The notes beneath the pieces were generated by a model, which did not search any database, was not told where the DNA came from, and saw nothing but the letters and a program-made list of their open reading frames with translations. Shown here in pieces: positions 58,420 through 64,000 of a DNA stretch of 64,000 bases. Origin of the DNA: Mycobacterium heckeshornense (GTDB taxonomy: Bacteria; Actinomycetota; Actinomycetes; Mycobacteriales; Mycobacteriaceae); assembly GCF_016592155.1 (NCBI RefSeq), contig NZ_AP024237.1, forward strand, positions 1,736,001 through 1,800,000, written 5' to 3'. The position numbers and the translations under genes were made by a program. Numbering within the stretch: the stretch's first letter is position 1; each line of letters begins with the position of its first letter.

Positions 58420-60417
58420 ATGACCGCAACCGCATTTGACAACCTCGATGACTACCTGGCGCTGCCACGGGTCTCCGGCCTGGCGGTCTCAGCCGACGGC
58501 TCGCGGGCCGTCACAACGGTGGCTGAGCTCAACGACAAACGCAGCGAATATGTCAGCGCCATCTGGGAACTCGACCCGGCGGGGCGGGCACCCGCGCGCA
58601 GGTTGACCCGCTCGGCCCACGGTGAGTCGTCGCCGGCGTTCACCGCCGACGGCGATCTGTTGTTTGTCTCGTCGCGAGCCCGACCCGAGAAGGCCGACGA
58701 CGAGAAACCGCCGGCGTCGCTGTGGCGGCTGCCGGCCAACGGCGGTGAGGCCGCCGAAGTGCTGGTCATGCCCGGCGGTGTGTCGGTGGTGCAAAGCGCT
58801 CGCACGGTCGAAGTAACAGTGGTCGGCGCGCCGCTGCTGCCAGCGGCGCAAACTGTCGAGGACGATCGGCGGTTGCGTGATCGACGCCAAGACAGCGGGG
58901 TAACCGCGATCCTGCACACGAAATATCCAGTCCGTTACTGGGACAAGGACCTTGGGCCGGACGAACCCCACTTGTTCGATGCGAGCGGCCCGCGTGATTT
59001 GACCCCACAGCCAGGTGCAGCGTTGCACGAGGCTGGGTTCGACATCAGCCCAGACGGCCAATTCCTGGTGACGACTTGGCGTGTCGCCGGACCCGGGCCG
59101 GTGCAGCGCTCGGTGTTGTTGCGGGTCGACTTCGAATCCGGACGGCGCACCGTCATCGCAGACGACCCGGATGCGGATCTGGAGCGCCCGGCTATCTCCC
59201 CGGACTGCCAGGCCGTGGCGTTCACCCGGGAAACAATCGCCAACCCCGATTGCGCGCCTCGAAGGACGTTGCATTACTTGCGGTTTGGCGAGGAACCGGC
59301 GGTCGTCGCGCCAGACTGGGATCGCTGGCCGACGTCGGTGGCGTGGTCGAGCGATGGCACCTCGTTGATCGTCACCGCCGATCAGGCCGGCCGTGCGCCG
59401 GTGTTCACGATCGACGTATCTACATCGACCGTCACCCAGCTCACGACCGACGACTTCGCCTACACCGACGTCAGACCTGCCCCGGCCGGAGTGCTGTACG
59501 CACTGCGCAGCTCTATCACGTCGCCCCCACACCCGGTTCGGATCGACCCAGACGGAAGCATCACAGTATTGCCTTGCATTGAATTACCCAGGCTGCCAGG
59601 CACTTTGGAAGAGATCACAGCCAGCGCGCCGGACCGAACAAGGGTGCGCTCGTGGCTGGTGCTCCCCGAAAACCCCGGCCCGGCACCGCTGCTGGTCTGG
59701 ATTCACGGTGGTCCGGTGGCCAGCTGGAATGGCTGGTCGTGGCGGTGGAACCCCTGGTTGATGGCTGCCAAAGGCTACGCGGTGCTGTTGCCCGACCCCG
59801 CGTTGTCGACCGGCTACGGCCAGGGATTCATCCAGCGTGGCTGGGGAGCATGGGGCGCGGCGCCATTCGACGACCTGATGGCTGCCACCGACGCTGCCTG
59901 CGCACACCCGCGCGTCAACGCCGCACGAATCGCCGCAATGGGAGGATCATTCGGCGGATACATGGCTAACTGGGTGGCCGGTCACACCGATCGGTTCGCC
60001 GCGATCGTCACACATGCCAGCTTGTGGGCCCTGGACCAATTCGGTCCGACGACCGACCGCGCCTATTACTGGCGTCGCGAGATGACGCCGGAGATGGCAG
60101 CGATCCACTCCCCGCACCGGTTTGTCGATCAGATCACCACCCCGATGCTGGTCATCCACGGCGACAAGGACTATCGCGTTCCGATCGGCGAAGCCCTCCG
60201 ACTGTGGTATGACCTGTTGGCCGAATCAGGCTTATCCGCGGGCGCCGACGGAAGCAGTCCGCACCGGTTTTTGTACTTCCCGTCCGAACACCACTGGGTG
60301 CTGGCGCCGCAGCACACCAAAATCTGGTACCAGGTCGTGATTGCGTTCCTCGCCGAACACGTGCTCGGGGAGACCGCCGAATTGCCCGAACTGCTCGGAG
60401 TAGGGTCAGCGCCGTGA
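58420..60417 (+). CDS. S9 family prolyl oligopeptidase / acylaminoacyl-peptidase-like
   Basis: 665 residues from ATG 58420 (MTATAFDNLDDYLALPRVSG); six more codons are open upstream. N-terminal beta-propeller with repeats (SADGSRAVTT, SPDGQFLVTT, SSDGTSLIVT). C-terminal alpha/beta hydrolase: nucleophile in GGSFGGYMANW, acid in HGDKDYRVPIG, His in PSEHHWVLAPQH. Cytosolic peptidase, exact substrates unknown. Its GTG-overlap with the next gene (60414) suggests an operon. Confidence 0.9.
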   Translation: MTATAFDNLDDYLALPRVSGLAVSADGSRAVTTVAELNDKRSEYVSAIWELDPAGRAPARRLTRSAHGESSPAFTADGDLLFVSSRARPEKADDEKPPASLWRLPANGGEAAEVLVMPGGVSVVQSARTVEVTVVGAPLLPAAQTVEDDRRLRDRRQDSGVTAILHTKYPVRYWDKDLGPDEPHLFDASGPRDLTPQPGAALHEAGFDISPDGQFLVTTWRVAGPGPVQRSVLLRVDFESGRRTVIADDPDADLERPAISPDCQAVAFTRETIANPDCAPRRTLHYLRFGEEPAVVAPDWDRWPTSVAWSSDGTSLIVTADQAGRAPVFTIDVSTSTVTQLTTDDFAYTDVRPAPAGVLYALRSSITSPPHPVRIDPDGSITVLPCIELPRLPGTLEEITASAPDRTRVRSWLVLPENPGPAPLLVWIHGGPVASWNGWSWRWNPWLMAAKGYAVLLPDPALSTGYGQGFIQRGWGAWGAAPFDDLMAATDAACAHPRVNAARIAAMGGSFGGYMANWVAGHTDRFAAIVTHASLWALDQFGPTTDRAYYWRREMTPEMAAIHSPHRFVDQITTPMLVIHGDKDYRVPIGEALRLWYDLLAESGLSAGADGSSPHRFLYFPSEHHWVLAPQHTKIWYQVVIAFLAEHVLGETAELPELLGVGSAP

Positions 60418-61667
60418 CCGGAGCACAACGCGAATTCGACCTCGTCGTGTACGGCGCCACCGGCTTTGTTGGAAAGCTGACCGCCGAATACCTGGCCAGG
60501 GCAGGATCGGATGCTCGCATCGCCCTGGCGGGTCGGTCGATCGACCGCTTGCGCGCGGTGCGCGAAACGCTCGGCGAATCCGCACAGTCCTGGCCACTGG
60601 TCCAAGCCGATGCCTCCTCGCCGTCGACGCTGGACGCAATGGCGAAACGCACCCAGGTGGTCGTCACCACCGTCGGCCCCTACACGCGTTACGGCTTGCC
60701 ACTGGTTGCCGCGTGCGCCGCCGCGGGCACCGATTACGCCGACCTCACCGGGGAGGCCATATTTGTGCGTAACAGCATCGATTCCTACCACAAGCAGGCC
60801 ATCGACACCGGTGCACGTATGGTGCATGCATGTGGATTCGATTCCATCCCTTCGGATTTGAGTGTCTACGCACTCTACCGGTTGGCCAGCCAAGACGGTG
60901 CCGGTGAGCTTACCGACACCAATTTTGTGTTGCGCCGCTTCTCCGGCGGACTATCCGGCGGAACCATCGCGTCAATGGTCGAAGTGCTGCACACCGCATC
61001 CACCGACTCCGACGCGCGGCGTCTGCTCAGCGACCCGTACACACTGAGCAGCGACCGCGCTGCTGAACCGGATCTGGGCCGGCAGCCGGACATGCCGTTG
61101 CGCCGCGGCCGTGACATCGCCCCGGAACTCACCGGGATTTGGACGGCCGGATTCATGATGGCGCCATACAACACCCGAATCGTACGGCGCAGCAACGCAT
61201 TACTGGGTTGGGCGTACGGCAGGCGGTTCCGCTACAGCGAGCACATGAGCCTGGGAGCCTCGGTGGTTGCCCCGATGGCGTCTGCCATCGTCACCGGAGC
61301 AGGCAACGTGATGTTCGGGTTGGGCAGCCGCTATTTCCGGCTGCTGCCGCGTCGGCTGGTGGAGCGGCTGGCGCCCAAGCCCGGCACCGGTCCCAGCGAA
61401 GCTGCCCGCGAGCGCGGCTATTACCAGGCCGAGACCTACACCGCCACGACCACCGGTGCCCGTTATGTGGCGAGGATCGCGCAACAAGGCGATCCGGGTT
61501 ACAAGGCGACTTCCGTGCTGCTGGGGGAGAGCGGCCTGGCACTGGCCCTGGACCGCGACAAGCTCTCCGACCTGCGTGGTGTGCTCACCCCGGCGGCTGC
61601 AATGGGCGACGCGCTGCTAGCACGTTTCCCGGCCGCCGGTGTGTCGCTGCAGACCAGCCGGCTGTAA
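60414..61667 (+). CDS. Saccharopine dehydrogenase-like / trans-acting enoyl reductase family protein (Rv2449c-like)
   Basis: 417 residues; GTG overlaps the peptidase stop. N-terminal Rossmann fold: LVVYGATGFVGKLTAEYLAR, ALAGRSIDRL; then VVTTVGPYTRYGLPLVAACA and YADLTGEAIFVRNSIDSYHK (in part). The family includes the phthiocerol/phenolphthiocerol trans enoyl reductase Rv2953. The Rv2449c branch has no proven reaction. Complete, no frame breaks. Confidence 0.88.
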   Translation: MTGAQREFDLVVYGATGFVGKLTAEYLARAGSDARIALAGRSIDRLRAVRETLGESAQSWPLVQADASSPSTLDAMAKRTQVVVTTVGPYTRYGLPLVAACAAAGTDYADLTGEAIFVRNSIDSYHKQAIDTGARMVHACGFDSIPSDLSVYALYRLASQDGAGELTDTNFVLRRFSGGLSGGTIASMVEVLHTASTDSDARRLLSDPYTLSSDRAAEPDLGRQPDMPLRRGRDIAPELTGIWTAGFMMAPYNTRIVRRSNALLGWAYGRRFRYSEHMSLGASVVAPMASAIVTGAGNVMFGLGSRYFRLLPRRLVERLAPKPGTGPSEAARERGYYQAETYTATTTGARYVARIAQQGDPGYKATSVLLGESGLALALDRDKLSDLRGVLTPAAAMGDALLARFPAAGVSLQTSRL

Positions 61668-61764
61668 TTGCGCCGTGCTCCTCTGAACTGCTGTCAGTCG
61701 GGCTCGCTTGGTCTAGTGTCGTAAGTGTTTTCGACAACACCACAGCGACGAAAGTGACATAAAG

Positions 61765-62352
61765 ATGGCCGGCCTTGATGATCTCTTTGCTGCGATCCCC
61801 ACGCGTGAAATCGCAAACAAGTTAGGCGCCGACGAAGCGGACGTCAAGAGCGCCATCCAAACACTGGTGCCGGTGCTCGTTGGTGGACTGCACGAGAACG
61901 CGCAAAACCCCGAACGTGCCGCAGAGATTGAGTCCGCCGTCAGCCAGCATGCGGCTCGGGGGCTGCTGGACACGGGTGTCAGCGTCGACCAAGTCGACGA
62001 ATCCGACGGGCAGAAGGCGATCGCCAAGATCTTCGGCGGCAACGACACCGGTCAGGTCGCCGCGGCACTTTCACGTGCTGGCGCTGGCAATAATGAGTTG
62101 TTCCAAAAGCTTTTGCCGATCTTGGCGCCGATCGTACTGGCCTACATCGGCAAGCAACTAGGCGACAAGAAGGGGTCAGAGCCCGCGCGACAGCAGTCGC
62201 CTGAAGGCGTACTGGGCGACGTACTCGGCAGCATCCTCGGAGGAGCATCCGGCGGCGGCAACAAGTCGTTGGGCAGCATTTTGGGCAATGCGTTGGGAAG
62301 CAAAGCGGGCGATATTTTGGGCGGACTCTTGGGGGGCAAGAACAAAAAATAG
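61765..62352 (+). CDS. DUF937 family protein
   Basis: 195 residues. DUF937 helices (AGLDDLFAAIPTREIANKLG, VDQVDESDGQKAIAKIFGGN, FQKLLPILAPIVLAYIGKQL). A C-terminal Gly/Leu/Ser repeat region follows (LGSILGGASGGG, SLGSILGNALGSKAGDILGG) and the protein ends GGKNKK. Function unknown. Stand-alone gene; 62353-62519 upstream of the lectin gene holds no other gene. Confidence 0.85.
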   Translation: MAGLDDLFAAIPTREIANKLGADEADVKSAIQTLVPVLVGGLHENAQNPERAAEIESAVSQHAARGLLDTGVSVDQVDESDGQKAIAKIFGGNDTGQVAAALSRAGAGNNELFQKLLPILAPIVLAYIGKQLGDKKGSEPARQQSPEGVLGDVLGSILGGASGGGNKSLGSILGNALGSKAGDILGGLLGGKNKK

Positions 62353-62519
62353 TGAACACCGCAGCGGCATTCGGTTTTAATCAGTAATTTTCCCGTCGTT
62401 TTGATTGCAGTGAGCTGAACTGGCTCCGGCGAAGGCCGATGACAGTAAGCTCAGGCCGTGCGTTGAACATCACGCAGGGTCGATAGTTGGCCCTATGGTG
62501 CTGAGGAGATGGGAGTGAC

Positions 62520-63122
62520 ATGGGAGACACGCTGACTGCGGGCCAGAAACTGGTAAGAGGAGAGTCGCTCACCTCGAGCAACGGGGCCTACACCTTGACA
62601 CTGCAAGATGACGGCAACCTGGTCCTGGCGGTGCGCGGCAAGGCGATTTGGGCGACCGGCACCAACGGCCAAGATGTCGTGCGCGCCGAGGTACAACCGG
62701 ACGGCAACTTCGTGCTCTACACCGCGGACAAACCCGTGTGGGCCACCAACACCAAGGGCAAGAAGAATCCCAGGCTCGTCCTGCAGGACGACCGCAACCT
62801 GGTGCTCTACGCCGACGGCGGGGCAGCATGGTCGACTAAAACGGAAACCGATGCACCGCCACCACCGGCCCCCGAAGAGCCTGCCGCTGCGGCGGCACCC
62901 GCCGTTGAAGAACCCGCCCCCGAACCTGAGGCAGCGCCGGCAGAGCCGGCGCCGGCGCCGGAACCCGCCGCCCGGACGTACACCGTCGAATCCGGCGACA
63001 CGCTGTGGGCGATCGCCGAACGGTTCTACGGCGACGGCAGCAAATACCAGGTCATCGCCGACGCCAGCGGCATCTCGAACCCTGACCTGATTCACCCCGG
63101 GCAGGTGCTGACGATCCCCTGA
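62520..63122 (+). CDS. Mannose-binding B-lectin domain protein with C-terminal LysM
   Basis: 200 residues. Bulb-type lectin domain about 1-110, with three QDDGNLVL-type mannose pockets (LQDDGNLVLAVRGKAIW, QPDGNFVLYTADKPVW, LQDDRNLVLYADGGAAW). A Pro/Ala/Glu linker (about 112-155) precedes a LysM domain (YTVESGDTLWAIAERFYGDG to NPDLIHPGQVLTIP). No signal peptide is visible. It resembles the M. smegmatis mannose lectin MSMEG_3662, as I recall it. It would bind mannosylated glycans and peptidoglycan. Absent from this place in H37Rv. Confidence 0.88.
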   Translation: MGDTLTAGQKLVRGESLTSSNGAYTLTLQDDGNLVLAVRGKAIWATGTNGQDVVRAEVQPDGNFVLYTADKPVWATNTKGKKNPRLVLQDDRNLVLYADGGAAWSTKTETDAPPPPAPEEPAAAAAPAVEEPAPEPEAAPAEPAPAPEPAARTYTVESGDTLWAIAERFYGDGSKYQVIADASGISNPDLIHPGQVLTIP

Positions 63123-63225
63123 GCACTGCACGTTTTGGCGATGTGGCCGCTCGGATCGACAAGATCGGGCCGCCACAGCGGAGCTGCTTGGCCGATCGAG
63201 TAGGCGAGCTTCCTAGAATTGTGCG

Positions 63226-64000
63226 GTGACCCCCAACCCGAAGCCCGCCGTCAACCCTGCGGCAAAAGCCTTGCCCAAAACGTGGGATCCGGGCGCGGTC
63301 GAACGCGCGATCTACCAGGGCTGGGTGGATGCGGGATATTTCACCGCCGACCCGGCCAGCCCCAAACCGGGGTATTCGATCGTGCTGCCGCCGCCCAACG
63401 TGACCGGCAGCCTGCACATGGGTCACGCGCTCGAGCACACTTTGATGGATGCCCTGACACGGCGCAAGCGCATGCAGGGCTACGAGGTCCTGTGGCTACC
63501 GGGCACGGACCACGCCGGTATTGCCACCCAGAGCGTGGTGGAAAACCAGCTTGCGTTGGAGGGCAAAACCAAACAAGAGCTGGGCCGCGAGCGGTTCATT
63601 GAGACGGTGTGGCAGTGGAAGCGGGACTCCGGCGGCGCGATCGGGGCCCAGATGCGCCGCCTGGGCGACGGAGTGGACTGGAGCCGCGACCGGTTCACCC
63701 TCGACGAGGGCTTGTCGCGGGCAGTGCGCACGATCTTCAAACGGCTCTATGACGCCGGCCTGATTTACCAGGCCGAACGGCTGGTGAACTGGTCACCGGT
63801 GCTCGAGACCGCCATTTCCGACCTCGAGGTCACCTACGAAGACGTCGAAGGCGAGTTGGTGTCGTTCCGATATGGCTCGCTTGACGACTCGGAGCCGTAC
63901 ATCGTTGTCGCCACCACTCGCGTCGAGACAATGCTGGGCGACACCGCGATTGCGGTGCATCCCGACGACGAACGCTATCACCATCTGGTTGGCACCAGCC
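63226..64000 (+). CDS. valS: Valyl-tRNA synthetase, 5' part
   Basis: Open at the window end; 258 codons from GTG 63226 ([20 protein letters not shown]). Class I synthetase: HIGH-like motif in [20 protein letters not shown], then [20 protein letters not shown] and the start of the editing domain. It charges tRNA-Val. H37Rv Rv2448c, which also follows Rv2449c. Confidence 0.95.
   Translation, partial: MTPNPKPAVNPAAKALPKTWDPGAVERAIYQGWVDAGYFTADPASPKPGYSIVLPPPNVTGSLHMGHALEHTLMDALTRRKRMQGYEVLWLPGTDHAGIATQSVVENQLALEGKTKQELGRERFIETVWQWKRDSGGAIGAQMRRLGDGVDWSRDRFTLDEGLSRAVRTIFKRLYDAGLIYQAERLVNWSPVLETAISDLEVTYEDVEGELVSFRYGSLDDSEPYIVVATTRVETMLGDTAIAVHPDDERYHHLVGTS

Overview
The window is chromosomal DNA of a mycobacterium outside the M. 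tuberculosis complex, probably a slow grower. High GC, GTG/TTG starts, ATGA stop-start overlaps and the gene content all fit. The backbone is collinear, in inverted orientation, with the H37Rv block running from bkdBC (Rv2496c-Rv2495c) through echA14, lipQ, Rv2484c, plsC, plsB2, ssb-like, ettA, gdh, Rv2475c-Rv2474c, aglA, glbO, Rv2469c-Rv2468c, pepN, mycoredoxin, rpiB, nei, lipP, tig, clpP1P2, mmuM, clpX, korAB, mobA, rpfE and Rv2449c to valS. Homology statements come from remembered family sequences, not from a search.

Accessory region 1 (2666-13449) is a 10.76 kb integrated element with 25-bp direct repeats in the 3' end of a tRNA-Arg(TCT) gene. Its rightward half holds a phiRv2-like tyrosine integrase, a small HTH/excisionase-like protein, DUF6011 and DUF2742 proteins, a DUF3631 P-loop replication protein with an iteron-like array inside its gene, a second HTH protein, coiled-coil and small proteins, and a P27-like terminase small subunit. 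No capsid, protease, portal, tail or large terminase gene is visible. Next comes about 1 kb of palindromes and long direct repeats. A leftward operon of six genes follows, including a second complete tyrosine recombinase. The layout (int, xis, rep plus ori, terS) matches phage satellites of the PICI type, and this is the best candidate here for an undescribed system.

Accessory region 2 (about 20049-21563) is an IS110-group insertion sequence inside plsB2. Its roughly 270-bp non-coding left end contains short segments complementary to its own target site and to both of its termini. These sit where the guide loops of an IS110 bridge RNA would be.

Accessory region 3 (33234-35046) is a decayed copy of the DUF2563 / alpha-beta hydrolase / LppV-like lipoprotein cluster, with frameshifts and a fusing deletion.

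Several backbone genes are broken by frameshifts: the WS/DGAT gene, plsB2, a CtaG/CopD-type membrane gene, tig near its 3' end, and an FAD monooxygenase. Many are single-base losses in short G/C runs. Base-calling error is therefore a serious alternative to real decay and should be checked first.

Other points of interest are a mycoredoxin-2 with CPWA in place of CPWC, a highly structured leader in front of rpfE next to an AT-rich 850-bp gap, a candidate ClgR box before clpP1, and a mannose-lectin/LysM protein near valS.
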